Shown: in pieces, positions 1 through 7,635 of the stretch
Layout: the number at the start of each line of letters is the position of its first letter
Numbering within the stretch: position 1 is the first letter of the stretch
Assembly (NCBI GenBank): GCA_009991955.1
Contig: JAACWS010000011.1
Coordinates: 1 to 64,000, forward strand
Source: Spirochaetales bacterium
GTDB taxonomy: Bacteria > Spirochaetota > Spirochaetia > DSM-27196 > Salinispiraceae
Direction of reading: 5' to 3'
DNA: 64,000 bases
The notes under the pieces: model-generated
The model's database searches: none
What the model saw: the letters and a program-made list of their open reading frames with translations, nothing else
Told to the model about the DNA's origin: nothing
Position numbers and translations under genes: made by a program

Positions 1-170
1 GCGACCGCACTTCTTGCAGAGCAGTAGCGGGTGACCTTCCCGACGACCTTAGTGTGGTAAATACCGTGGTAGGTGAACCAGGAGTTGCCCGTTGGGGTAG
101 TGTGAAAGTAGGGGCAGGAAGGGTTCGGACAGTGGGGAAAGAAAGTTGAATGCTTCGGGGACCTCTTTAC
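1..170 (-). pseudogene. 5' remnant of a transposase-like gene
   Basis: Reading the minus strand from 170 gives a peptide with HSTFFPHCPNPSCPYFH, then a W-F-x-Y-H-G-I-Y segment and VTRYC. This resembles the zinc-ribbon N-terminus of DDE-type transposases (C-P-N-P-x-C near the start, a second C-x2-C-G-R pair later). The second cysteine pair (CKKCGR, bases 1-18) is out of frame with the first part, so there is a frameshift near bases 18-25. No ATG, GTG or TTG starts the frame: the expected position before KRSPKH reads GTA at 170-168, although an AGGGG lies just upstream. The gene continues beyond the window edge, so the catalytic part is not visible. Assignment to a transposase rests on the N-terminal pattern only; the exact IS family is unknown. 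Confidence 0.55.
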
Positions 171-288
171 ACCCCTATTCTTAATAGGCTTAGGTTCTTA
201 AGTCATTGCGGTGCAATGACCTACTTTGCCAGAAAACAAGGTTATAGAGGCCCCCGTTTCATAACTACTTATTACTAAGGGAAGTAGT
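171..288 (-). repeat. Structured repeat, copy A (transposase leader)
   Basis: On the minus strand this contains CTCTATAACC, then a T-rich run ending TGGC, a hairpin GTCATTG-CACCG-CAATGAC, and CCTAAGCCTATTAAGAATAGGGG. A second copy with the same layout lies at 47004-47131. The T-rich run can pair with AAGAATAGGG through several G-U pairs, and GGC with GCC, closing the element. A further hairpin (ACTACTT/AAGTAGT, 264-288) sits upstream. The element runs straight into the transposase-like remnant, so it is probably the leader or left end of an insertion sequence. Confidence 0.6.
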
Positions 289-359
289 GGTTCTGATTGA
301 ACTATTTGAAAAATACTTTTTTTCCCACAGGCTTTGGGGCACTACCAAAAAACTCAATG

Positions 360-400
360 CCTGGGGAGACCACTGGTATGGGGGCTTCCCAGGTTTTTTT
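360..400 (+). terminator. Inverted repeat with T run, probably bidirectional terminator
   Basis: CCTGGGGAG (360-368) pairs with CTTCCCAGG (385-393), nine pairs with one G-T, followed directly by seven T on the plus strand. No plus-strand gene ends here. It sits immediately after the stop of the minus-strand gene ending at 399, and on that strand a six-T run follows after about 10 bases. It therefore most likely ends the yhbY/zinc-ribbon transcript. Confidence 0.6.
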
Positions 401-953
401 ATTCGTCTGACACCTCTTCTTCGTACTCCTCGGTTCGTAGGGGCTTAAAGGATTCCAGAATAGCAAACAGTGGATCTTTGGATTTTACGAACTCCGATAC
501 TCTGGTCGAGAGAAATCGAATACCTGGATCCCATTCTCGACCGGTTGCCGATGCAGTAATATACTCGTGGTAGCCCTCAATGGTATGATAAAGATTCAGG
601 TAACGACGCAGGAGCTCTTCATAAGACCGTTGATGGGTCATGAGGTGGTTAAGAATATCGGCTCTATCGATCGAGAGCAATTTTGCTTCAGCTTCTGTCG
701 ACTCCAGGTAGATTCCAGTGATAAGACTATGCCAAATAGTAATAAAAATATTCTGGCTCGAGGCTCCGCAGTTTGGGCAGTAAAGATGCTCTTCAATAAT
801 GCCTGTCTTTACCTCACTGGTTTCAACCATATCGCCAATCTTGTAGTTCTTGAGAAGATTCCCAAAGACCTTCGTCTGGGTTTCTCCAATGAGAGTCTGG
901 CATTGGGTGCAGTGAATTGGGGGGTATAGAAAAATCGTATCAAACATACTCAT
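399..953 (-). CDS. Zinc-ribbon protein of unknown function
   Basis: 184-residue cytoplasmic protein beginning MSMFDTIFLYPP. It has two CxxC pairs: HCTQC near residue 15 and YCPNCG near residue 58, which would form a zinc ribbon. The rest is helical with no motif I recognise. The open frame extends further upstream, but an AGGAGG at 961-966 sits 7 bases before the ATG at 953, and the longer version would overlap yhbY, so the internal start is preferred. It lies 19 bases downstream of yhbY and probably shares its transcript. No function is inferred. Confidence 0.7.
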   Translation of the reverse strand: MSMFDTIFLYPPIHCTQCQTLIGETQTKVFGNLLKNYKIGDMVETSEVKTGIIEEHLYCPNCGASSQNIFITIWHSLITGIYLESTEAEAKLLSIDRADILNHLMTHQRSYEELLRRYLNLYHTIEGYHEYITASATGREWDPGIRFLSTRVSEFVKSKDPLFAILESFKPLRTEEYEEEVSDE

Positions 954-972
954 AGAAATTCCTCCTAGGGTT

Positions 973-1305
973 TTAGGCTTTTCGTTTTGGTAAATGGATT
1001 CGATCTTCTTTCTCGTAATTCGAGCGAAAGAGAATGCCAACGTTTCCTAACAGGGCGACGATCTCCGCCCCAGAATTCTTCGCCGCCAACTCGAGTAACT
1101 CCCTGCGTTCTTCTTTATTATCTTGGAATCGGATTTTAACGAGTTCATGATGGTCAAGAGCTTCGCCGAGAGCCGAGAGAACCTCGGGGCTTAACCCTCC
1201 GTGCCCAATCATTACCACCGGTTTCAAGTGGTGGGCGAGTTTTTTTAAGTACGATCGCTGATATCCCGCCAAGGAAAACTGTTTTTCACTCCTAGTCACG
1301 CTCAT
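973..1305 (-). CDS. yhbY: YhbY-family RNA-binding protein
   Basis: 110 residues, the full length of the CRS1/YhbY (CRM) domain. The segment KPVVMIGHGGLSPEVLSAL matches the family's G-x-x-G RNA-binding loop and the following helix, and the C-terminal part ends in a basic tail. Bacterial members associate with pre-50S ribosomal particles. The ATG at 1305 has no Shine-Dalgarno sequence, but a -10-like TAGACT (1312-1317) ends 6 bases before it, so the transcript may be leaderless. First gene of a two-gene unit with the zinc-ribbon protein. Confidence 0.85.
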   Translation of the reverse strand: MSVTRSEKQFSLAGYQRSYLKKLAHHLKPVVMIGHGGLSPEVLSALGEALDHHELVKIRFQDNKEERRELLELAAKNSGAEIVALLGNVGILFRSNYEKEDRIHLPKRKA

Positions 1306-1311
1306 TCGCTT

Positions 1312-1341
1312 AGTCTAACCGATCGGAGGCTTAAAAAACAA
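1312..1341 (-). promoter_or_regulatory. Candidate yhbY promoter (leaderless)
   Basis: Minus strand: TTGTTT (1341-1336), 18 bases, TAGACT (1317-1312). The -10 ends 6 bases before the yhbY ATG, placing transcription start on or next to the A of ATG. No Shine-Dalgarno sequence is present. Confidence 0.45.
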
Positions 1342-1342
1342 G

Positions 1343-1371
1343 TTACAGTTTCGTCTGATTAGTGGTACCAT
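1343..1371 (+). promoter_or_regulatory. Candidate promoter of the acyl-CoA ligase gene
   Basis: TTACAG (1343-1348), 17 bases, TACCAT (1366-1371). Start near 1378 would leave a short leader containing AAGGGAGGG before the ATG at 1397, and would exclude the earlier ATG at 1370, which lies inside the -10 box. Confidence 0.4.
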
Positions 1372-1396
1372 GAACAATCAACCGAAGGGAGGGCCC

Positions 1397-3298
1397 ATGA
1401 TTTACGAGAAAACAACCATACCCAAGATTTTCCAAGAAAACGTCAAAAAATATCCGAACGCCGTTGCCCAGTACAAAAAAAACTCCAAGGGCGATTTTGA
1501 ACCTACTACCTACCAGGTACTCGAAGACGAGGTCTTTGCTATCGCTGGGGGTTTAAAGGGATTAGGGGTCGAAAAGTCCAGCCTGGTAGGACTGGTTTCA
1601 GAAAACCGCAAAGAGTGGCTCCAGTCAGACTTAGCCCTCCTATTCCTTGGAGCAGCTGATGTACCTCGTGGTTGTGACACCATGGCCGGGGAGCTCGTCT
1701 TCATTCTCAAGACCGTAGAGGCAGGAGTATGTTTCTTCGAAAACAGTGCTCAGTTAGAAAAAATTCTACCCCATCTAGACGAGTTACCTCATTTGAAAAA
1801 TGCAATTTTGTACGACTACACCCAGGTTACAGTACCTCCCTCGATTAAGGTCTTCTCTTTCGATCAGATCATCGAGGAAGGCAAGAAGAGCCTGGATGCA
1901 ACGAGACCGGAAATCCAAGGGATAATCGACTCGGCGATTCCCGAAGACGTGGCGACGATTATCTTTACCTCGGGCACAACCGGCGAACCAAAGGGAGTAA
2001 TGTTAAGTCATTGGAATTTTCTGACCCAGGCCCTGTACATCGAAGACAAAATTTCTATTTCATCGAAAGATGTTTGGCTTTGTGTTCTCCCGGTTTGGCA
2101 TAGCTTCGAGAGAGTCATGCAATATATTTCCCTCACCTGGGGGAGCGCCCTCGCCTACTCCAAACCAATCGGTCGTATCATGCTGGCGGATTTTGCGGCT
2201 ATAAATCCTACCTGGATGGCTTCTGTTCCTCGTATCTGGGAGAGCCTTCGGGCAGGAATCTACCAGAAGCTCCAAAGCGAAGGTGGGGTAAAATGGGCAA
2301 TGTTCCAGTTTTTCGTAAAAATCGGAAAGGCGTTTTCCTACCAGAAGGCAAAACTCTACGGCCTTCTGCCCCGATTCTCCAAACGAAATCGTTTTGTTGA
2401 TTTTACTACTGCCCTGGTGCCTTGGTTACTGTTATATCCCTTGGCTGCCTTGGGTTCGGTCCTGGTATTCAAGAAAATTCGTGCCCGGCTTGGGAGCAAT
2501 TTTGTAGCTGGAATATCTGGTGGTGGTGCCCTGCCAAAACACGTCGACGATTTCTTTACGGCAGCGGGAATTCTTCTTTTGGAAGGATATGGTCTCACCG
2601 AAACCGCACCGGTTATTTCGGTACGAACCCAGAAGCGGCCCGTACCGGGAACAATCGGCAGCCCCCTCCAATTTACCGAAGCCCAGGTTCGCTCGGAGGA
2701 GGGCAAAATCCTCGCACCCGGAGAGGTAGGAATCTTATGGGTTCGGGGCCCCCAGAGAATGATTGGATACTACAAAAATCCCCAAAAAACCGAAGCAATT
2801 CTCGATTCCGAGGGATGGCTCAATACCGGGGACCTAGCAGCCCTTACCTGGGATAACGAAATTGCAATTCGAGGCCGGGCGAAAGATACCATCGTTCTTC
2901 TAGGTGGAGAAAATATCGAACCCGCACCCATGGAAGCTCGAATTCGAGATAGTCACTACATTGATCAGGCCATGATTGTAGGGCAAGACCAAAAAATGCT
3001 CGGTGCCCTCATCGTCCCCAACCAAGAGGCCCTAGAAGCCTGGGCAAAAGAAAACGGCGTCAGTTCAGACAGCTGGGAGGGACTATGTGGGAGTTCCGAA
3101 GTTCAAGGGCTTATTCGAGACGAAATAGGGAACGGAATTTCGGCGAAAAACGGATTTCGTACCTGGGAACACATTAGTCGATTTGCGGTAATTCCAAAAC
3201 CTTTTGTTGTCGGCCAAGAGTTATCGGGAAAACAAGACCTGAAGCGCCATGTCATTACCGCTCAGTACGAGCCGATTATTAAGGCTTTATTTATGTGA
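1397..3298 (+). CDS. Long-chain fatty acid-CoA ligase (AMP-forming)
   Basis: 633-residue ANL-superfamily enzyme that would activate long-chain fatty acids to acyl-CoA through an acyl-adenylate. The P-loop motif IFTSGTTGEPKG lies near residue 188. A5 motif GYGLTETAPV, the GWLNTGDLA motif (ATP ribose-binding Asp) and the hinge region RGRAKDTIVLLGGENIEP follow in the expected order. The length fits the FadD/Faa-like membrane-associated class. I start it at 1397 because AAGGGAGGG precedes that ATG by 3-4 bases; an ATG at 1370 in frame has no ribosome binding site. It is a single gene, divergent from yhbY. Substrate chain length cannot be read from the sequence. Confidence 0.88.
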   Translation: MIYEKTTIPKIFQENVKKYPNAVAQYKKNSKGDFEPTTYQVLEDEVFAIAGGLKGLGVEKSSLVGLVSENRKEWLQSDLALLFLGAADVPRGCDTMAGELVFILKTVEAGVCFFENSAQLEKILPHLDELPHLKNAILYDYTQVTVPPSIKVFSFDQIIEEGKKSLDATRPEIQGIIDSAIPEDVATIIFTSGTTGEPKGVMLSHWNFLTQALYIEDKISISSKDVWLCVLPVWHSFERVMQYISLTWGSALAYSKPIGRIMLADFAAINPTWMASVPRIWESLRAGIYQKLQSEGGVKWAMFQFFVKIGKAFSYQKAKLYGLLPRFSKRNRFVDFTTALVPWLLLYPLAALGSVLVFKKIRARLGSNFVAGISGGGALPKHVDDFFTAAGILLLEGYGLTETAPVISVRTQKRPVPGTIGSPLQFTEAQVRSEEGKILAPGEVGILWVRGPQRMIGYYKNPQKTEAILDSEGWLNTGDLAALTWDNEIAIRGRAKDTIVLLGGENIEPAPMEARIRDSHYIDQAMIVGQDQKMLGALIVPNQEALEAWAKENGVSSDSWEGLCGSSEVQGLIRDEIGNGISAKNGFRTWEHISRFAVIPKPFVVGQELSGKQDLKRHVITAQYEPIIKALFM

Positions 3299-3349
3299 CT
3301 CATTTTGAATCATCGGGAAGCACTTTACGAATGACTCCAAAGAGGAAAT

Positions 3350-4990
3350 TCAAGAGCTTCCCGAGAGTTCGTACAAAACTTGGACTATTTGAAAGAGCCC
3401 CTCGGTATCTAATCGAGAGTACTCGTCAAGCAGTTCGAGAAATCGTTGGGGTGGAGCAAGTTCTGAAGGGACCTTCGGATCTTGTTCATTGGGGAACGAG
3501 AGAAAGTAGTAGCCAAAGGTAGCATCGGCGCCATTCTGCACCTCTAAATCTCCGTGAACTGGTCCCGAGCTTAGTATAGGCAGGAGGGTTTTGAGGCTGA
3601 TTTTTGAACCCTGGGCCGGGTGGTAATAGAAAAAATCGACAAAGGGTTCTTGAAGATCTCGTATTCGCTGGGAAAGTCCTTGGATACCTGTTCGCTTTTC
3701 TGGAAAACATTCGGATAATCGCCGCAAGGCAAAAAGTTCAAAATCCTTTCCGTACACCAGAACTGTTCCTTTGTCCTCTTGGGTGCCCTCCAGAAGTTGG
3801 TCGACGATCGTTTCCCGGGCATCTATCCCTGGTGGGCTTATATAACTGCGGGTCCACTCGGATTTTTCGACCGAGTTGGCCTTACAAAGGGAATAGGCAA
3901 AAACCACTTGTTCCCAAGGGTAGGTTCCCGGGTACTGGGGTACCGCACTACTCACCGACTCAAAATCTAAAAAATACAGGGGCCACTTAAGGCTCTCGAA
4001 CCATTTTTTTAGTTCGCTCCGATTAATATGGGGCACCCGAGTCTGGAAAACCTTCGCCTGGGTCCAGTGCCTTGGCTTGAGGAGTCTCTTGAGCGAGTCG
4101 GGCGCCTTCTCGAGATCAACCAACGAATGGACCCCCGCATCCTGAAGTTTTCGACCAAGTCCCCCACCCCGAAAAAGCTGACTCACCCCGAGGTCAAGAT
4201 AACCTCTATGTTCCAAGGGGCTCTGATGTTTTAGTTCTAAGCGTCCCTGGTTTTTTGCCTGGGTACTCCGAGCTTGTTCATAGAGGGGGCCACAAAAGGG
4301 ACAAATCTCGGGAGCACTACAAAGACCATTAAGAGTTTTTGAAGGAGCGGCTCCCTCCAGTTCTACCAATCTCGGTTTATTCGATAGGTCCTGGGTAATT
4401 CTTCGGCTCAAGTCCTTAGAATCTCGCCGGATATATTTTAGATCATGGGTTATGGGTTCTACGGTGAAGAAATCTTTGGGTTCAAGAGCATCCCCCCGGT
4501 TGTATTCTTTATTTGGGTGAATGAGGCGTACAAGATGAATGGAAAGTCCCAAGGCACCAAAACCCCGCTTTATCCAGTCTGCTTCTTGGAGGTACCGTTC
4601 TTTGAGCTTAACACCGGATTTTACCAGGCTCAGGGTCCATGTACCGTTTTTCTCTAACACCAGATGATGGGCACTATAGAACTGTTCTTGGAAAAGGATT
4701 CCTGGATAAAAAATCCCCTTTGTGGATTGCTCTTCAGGGGAAGCCTGTTGAAACCAATTGCGTGTTTGTCGATCAATATCTCCCAGGGTCTTGCCCGAAG
4801 GACAAAAAACCCCTTCCATCTGGCTTTCGTAGACTGCGTGAACCTTTTGACCTTGCCGTACCTGGTGAAGTCCCTGGAGATCCCAGGAGTCTTCAAAAAG
4901 GACTTCTGGAGGCAAGCTCGAAATGAGCAGTGGACCGTACTTCTGGTATCTTTGTTCTAAGCGGTGCCGTAATTGGTGAATACACCGCAT
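3350..4990 (-). CDS. DUF2779 family protein, RNase H-fold nuclease-like
   Basis: 546 residues. The C-terminal third has YFLDFESVSSAVPQYPGTYPWEQVVFAYSL, the signature of DUF2779, in which D and E of DFE resemble exonuclease (DnaQ-like) metal ligands; a conserved K-D-F-E-L segment and a final DxxG/D-T-E-G region follow. The N-terminal part (VLFEDSWDLQGLHQVRQGQKVHAVYESQMEGVFCPSG) resembles the Cas4/RecB-like half usually fused to it, and a CPFC pair lies near residue 240. Family biology is poorly known; a nuclease is inferred. It starts 38 bases after ackA on the same strand with a weak AGGA. No CRISPR array is visible anywhere in the window. Confidence 0.7.
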   Translation of the reverse strand: MRCIHQLRHRLEQRYQKYGPLLISSLPPEVLFEDSWDLQGLHQVRQGQKVHAVYESQMEGVFCPSGKTLGDIDRQTRNWFQQASPEEQSTKGIFYPGILFQEQFYSAHHLVLEKNGTWTLSLVKSGVKLKERYLQEADWIKRGFGALGLSIHLVRLIHPNKEYNRGDALEPKDFFTVEPITHDLKYIRRDSKDLSRRITQDLSNKPRLVELEGAAPSKTLNGLCSAPEICPFCGPLYEQARSTQAKNQGRLELKHQSPLEHRGYLDLGVSQLFRGGGLGRKLQDAGVHSLVDLEKAPDSLKRLLKPRHWTQAKVFQTRVPHINRSELKKWFESLKWPLYFLDFESVSSAVPQYPGTYPWEQVVFAYSLCKANSVEKSEWTRSYISPPGIDARETIVDQLLEGTQEDKGTVLVYGKDFELFALRRLSECFPEKRTGIQGLSQRIRDLQEPFVDFFYYHPAQGSKISLKTLLPILSSGPVHGDLEVQNGADATFGYYFLSFPNEQDPKVPSELAPPQRFLELLDEYSRLDTEGLFQIVQVLYELSGSS

Positions 4991-5028
4991 TCCTATCTGA
5001 ATATCGGTAAAACAAAGGATCGAAGGAA

Positions 5029-6243
5029 TCAGCCCCGGGCTCCAAACACTAGGTCGTAGGTATCCATAGCTATTTGTAGTTCTTCATTGGTTGGTATGAC
5101 CAGGATGGTAACCGGTGAATAGTCGGCAGATATTACCCCTGGTCGAGATTTACTTTCTCGGTTCTTTTCGTAATCCATTACAATACCCAGGTTCTCCAGA
5201 CGTCGACAAATCCGCTCCCGCATCTGGTAATCGTGCTGTCCAACCCCTCCGGTAAAAATAAGGGCGTCCACCTTTACCAGATCTGCCATGTAAGCCCCAA
5301 TATATCGTCGTACCCGATGGGCAAACACCTCGAGGGCTGCTTCCGCTCGGGTAATCCCTTCGGCCGAAGCCTTTTGGAGATCTCTCATGTCGTTTGAAAT
5401 ACCAGATATTCCTAGAAGTCCAGACTTCTTGTTCAACATTGAATTCAACTCTTCTGCCGAATATCCCCGTTCCATGAGGTAGAAGATAATCGCGGGGTCG
5501 ATGTCCCCGGACCTTGTCCCCATTATGAGACCTTCCAAGGGGGTAAATCCCATAGATGTGTCTATAGACTTTCCTTGGGCGATAGCGGTGATCGAAGCAC
5601 CGTTGCCCAAGTGAGCCGAGATAACGTTTGAGTTCTCGGTAACCCGTTTCATCATCCTCATAGCCTCACCAGAAACGTACCGGTGGCTGGTTCCATGGAA
5701 ACCGTATTTCCTTATTTTATATTTTTCATACAGTTCATAGGGTATACCATAGAGGTACGAAGAAGGTTGAATTGTCTGATGGAAAGCGGTGTCAAAAACT
5801 GCGACTTCGGGTACCCCGGGTAACAACCGCATAAGTTCCATTATTCCGGTCAAGTTAGCGGGATTATGTAAGGGCGCGAGTTCGATATTATCCTTTATAG
5901 CTTCAAGAACCTGGTCATCGATTACTACCGACCGAGAGTATCGTTCCCCTCCGTGGACTACTCGATGACCGACCCCCACTATTTCGGAAAGGTCCCCTAA
6001 AATTCCCTTCTCTTTGTCGATGAGCGCTGTCCGGACGAGCTCCATGGCAACTCCATGGTCCCGTATCTCCTGCTCAAGGATGTATTCGCCCTTAGGGGAG
6101 GACTGTCCAATATTTCCGGTTCCCATTCCAATTCGCTCTACCGTTCCTTTTCCGAGACTTTTGCCCTCGGGCATTTCGTACACTTCGTACTTCAGGGACG
6201 AGCTTCCGCTATTGACTACGAGAATTGCTTTAGAAACTTTCAA
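5029..6243 (-). CDS. ackA: Acetate kinase
   Basis: 404 residues, the normal length. It converts acetyl phosphate and ADP to acetate and ATP, usually the energy-yielding last step of fermentation. Visible motifs are NSGSSSLK (11-18), FDTAFHQTI, FHGTSHRYV, HLGNGASI, GFTPLEGLIMGTRSGDIDP and FTGGVGQHD, all in order. The start is TTG at 6243, with CGGAGG six bases upstream; no ATG is available. No pta gene is adjacent. The upstream 294 bases hold alternative hairpins (see 6335-6387). Confidence 0.95.
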   Translation of the reverse strand: MKVSKAILVVNSGSSSLKYEVYEMPEGKSLGKGTVERIGMGTGNIGQSSPKGEYILEQEIRDHGVAMELVRTALIDKEKGILGDLSEIVGVGHRVVHGGERYSRSVVIDDQVLEAIKDNIELAPLHNPANLTGIMELMRLLPGVPEVAVFDTAFHQTIQPSSYLYGIPYELYEKYKIRKYGFHGTSHRYVSGEAMRMMKRVTENSNVISAHLGNGASITAIAQGKSIDTSMGFTPLEGLIMGTRSGDIDPAIIFYLMERGYSAEELNSMLNKKSGLLGISGISNDMRDLQKASAEGITRAEAALEVFAHRVRRYIGAYMADLVKVDALIFTGGVGQHDYQMRERICRRLENLGIVMDYEKNRESKSRPGVISADYSPVTILVIPTNEELQIAMDTYDLVFGARG

Positions 6244-6334
6244 GTTTTTCCTCCGGTTTTTGTTTACCCAAGATAGTCGGTGAGAAAAACCCAGGGGGTC
6301 TCTCGTGTCGCCTCGCTTACGGTAACGAATCTTT

Positions 6335-6387
6335 AGGTGCCTCTGGAATCTTCGTCTCTGGGTGATTTGTCGTTTCCAGAGACACCT
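6335..6387 (-). promoter_or_regulatory. Mutually exclusive hairpins between ackA and the phospholipase gene
   Basis: On the minus strand segment 1 (GGTGTCTCTGGAA, 6386-6374) can pair with segment 3 (TTCCAGAGGCACC, 6348-6336) over 13 positions with one G-U, extended to 14 by A/T at 6335/6387. Segment 2 (CCAGAGAC, 6361-6354) lies between them and pairs perfectly over 8 bases with GTCTCTGG inside segment 1. Only one hairpin can form at a time, as in attenuators and riboswitches. No strong T-run terminator follows. The symmetry means the plus strand could also form it. Confidence 0.45.
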
Positions 6388-6427
6388 CGTTATGTCTTTT
6401 CATCCTAAGGGGACAAATTTCTTATAA

Positions 6428-6445
6428 GTACTGGGTCTACAGTAC
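6428..6445. promoter_or_regulatory. Inverted repeat GTACTG-N6-CAGTAC
   Basis: A perfect 6+6 inverted repeat directly beside a minus-strand TATAAG (6426-6421) that could be a -10 for ackA. It could be an operator. The remainder of the 6244-6537 gap shows no open frame. Confidence 0.3.
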
Positions 6446-6502
6446 CTGGAAAGAATCGGATTACGGGGCGGTATTTCCGGTCAACAGGAGTCCAGGGTAT
6501 TG

Positions 6503-6530
6503 TATACTTCGTACCTCAAACTGTACAGTT
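6503..6530 (+). promoter_or_regulatory. Candidate -10 and 12-base palindrome before the phospholipase gene
   Basis: TATACT (6503-6508) is preceded by TCAACA at 16 bases. Just downstream, AACTGTACAGTT (6519-6530) is a perfect palindrome that would overlap the start of the transcript, a common operator position. It shares the ACTG/CAGT half-site with the inverted repeat at 6428-6445. No Shine-Dalgarno sequence precedes the ATG at 6538. Confidence 0.35.
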
Positions 6531-6537
6531 CTTTATA

Positions 6538-7635
6538 ATGCCTGCCCATTATACCCACAGTATGTTCGTCTTTGAAGCTTTTTTGGAAAAAAAGAGAGAA
6601 GATCTTTTGGTACCCCATTTAGGCCCCTGGTTCATGATTGGTGCCCAAGGTCCAGATATTTTCTATCACAACCAGCGAACAAAACCTAGCGGAATTGCCC
6701 TCGGGAGCCTACTCCATCGAAAAAGCTACGGGGATTTCTGCGCAATATTGGTAGCCAACTGCCTCGAAAAGAATTTTGGACCCGACAGTCCTCTCGGAGC
6801 CTATACCCTGGGGTTTATAAGTCATGGAATTCTGGATCGATTTTTTCATCCTTTCATCAACTACTTTGCCGGATGGCACGATCCAACGGACCCCAGCACC
6901 GAACCTTACCGATACGCCCATAGTTTTTTTGAGAGAATTATCGATAACTTGGTGGCTGAACGTGATTCATGGGTATCAATGACCAAGCTTTGGAGCCTCG
7001 GAGTTCCGGGATCAGCTGAAGCAAACTTCGGGTCATTGACTGACCTTGGTCCCTCGATTCCCGCAGAACTGCACGGGTTTTTACTAACTTCTCTCCAGGA
7101 GGTTTTTCCAAAAAACCGAGAGGATTCTTTACTTTCTCAACGGCTCTCCAATGCCTACAAGGATGCTAGAGGCTTTTATCTGTACGCCGACTCCTGGGAA
7201 ATTTCTCGGGCACGAGACTTCCAGAAAGGAGATTTGAGGGCCCTCGACGATCTCCGATGGACAGGACTTCTCCATCCTCCGGTCCTGCCCTCGAATACGG
7301 ATTTTGAAAATAAAAATGGCCAATCTTGGATTGATCCTTGTGGATTCGGCGAGTGGACTCAGGATTCGTTGTGGGACCTATGGGGTCAGGCAAAAAAAGA
7401 GTTCTTTCGGATTCTGGAACCCCTTTTTCAATTGTGGGAAAGGGGTGAGCTTCCGGAACAGTTTCCAGGCCTTGGGACCCTCATCGGAAATTCGGATCTA
7501 CGAAATACCCGGAATGACGGACACCTTTGTACCCTCAAGGACAGCAGACCCCTCAAACTACGAGAAATACTCGAAATCCTCGATCAAGGGGAAATTCCCT
7601 CTTCTTGGACCAGAGTAGTTCGACGAAAATCGTAG
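6538..7635 (+). CDS. Zinc-dependent phospholipase C family protein
   Basis: 365 residues. The opening MPAHYTHSMF, followed by MIGAQGPDIFYHNQ and GFISHGILDRFFHPFINYFAGW, gives the spaced His and Asp residues typical of the Zn_dep_PLPC family (PF00882), which relates to bacterial phospholipase C/S1-P1 nuclease folds. There is no signal peptide, unlike secreted phospholipases, so it probably acts in the cytoplasm; the true substrate is unknown. Its last 52 bases overlap the 3' end of the convergent gene at 7584-8495. Confidence 0.75.
   Translation: MPAHYTHSMFVFEAFLEKKREDLLVPHLGPWFMIGAQGPDIFYHNQRTKPSGIALGSLLHRKSYGDFCAILVANCLEKNFGPDSPLGAYTLGFISHGILDRFFHPFINYFAGWHDPTDPSTEPYRYAHSFFERIIDNLVAERDSWVSMTKLWSLGVPGSAEANFGSLTDLGPSIPAELHGFLLTSLQEVFPKNREDSLLSQRLSNAYKDARGFYLYADSWEISRARDFQKGDLRALDDLRWTGLLHPPVLPSNTDFENKNGQSWIDPCGFGEWTQDSLWDLWGQAKKEFFRILEPLFQLWERGELPEQFPGLGTLIGNSDLRNTRNDGHLCTLKDSRPLKLREILEILDQGEIPSSWTRVVRRKS

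Noticed and set aside
1-300. SRP RNA, RNase P RNA or tmRNA
   Set aside because: Considered because the region is non-coding-like; their hallmark sequences are absent and the minus strand gives a convincing transposase-like peptide.
3350-4990. CRISPR-Cas locus around the Cas4-like part of DUF2779
   Set aside because: No repeat array and no other cas genes anywhere in the window.
6519-6530. LexA/SOS box
   Set aside because: CTGTACAG lacks the spaced CTGT-N8-ACAG arrangement and is unlike the Gram-positive CGAAC-N4-GTTCG box.
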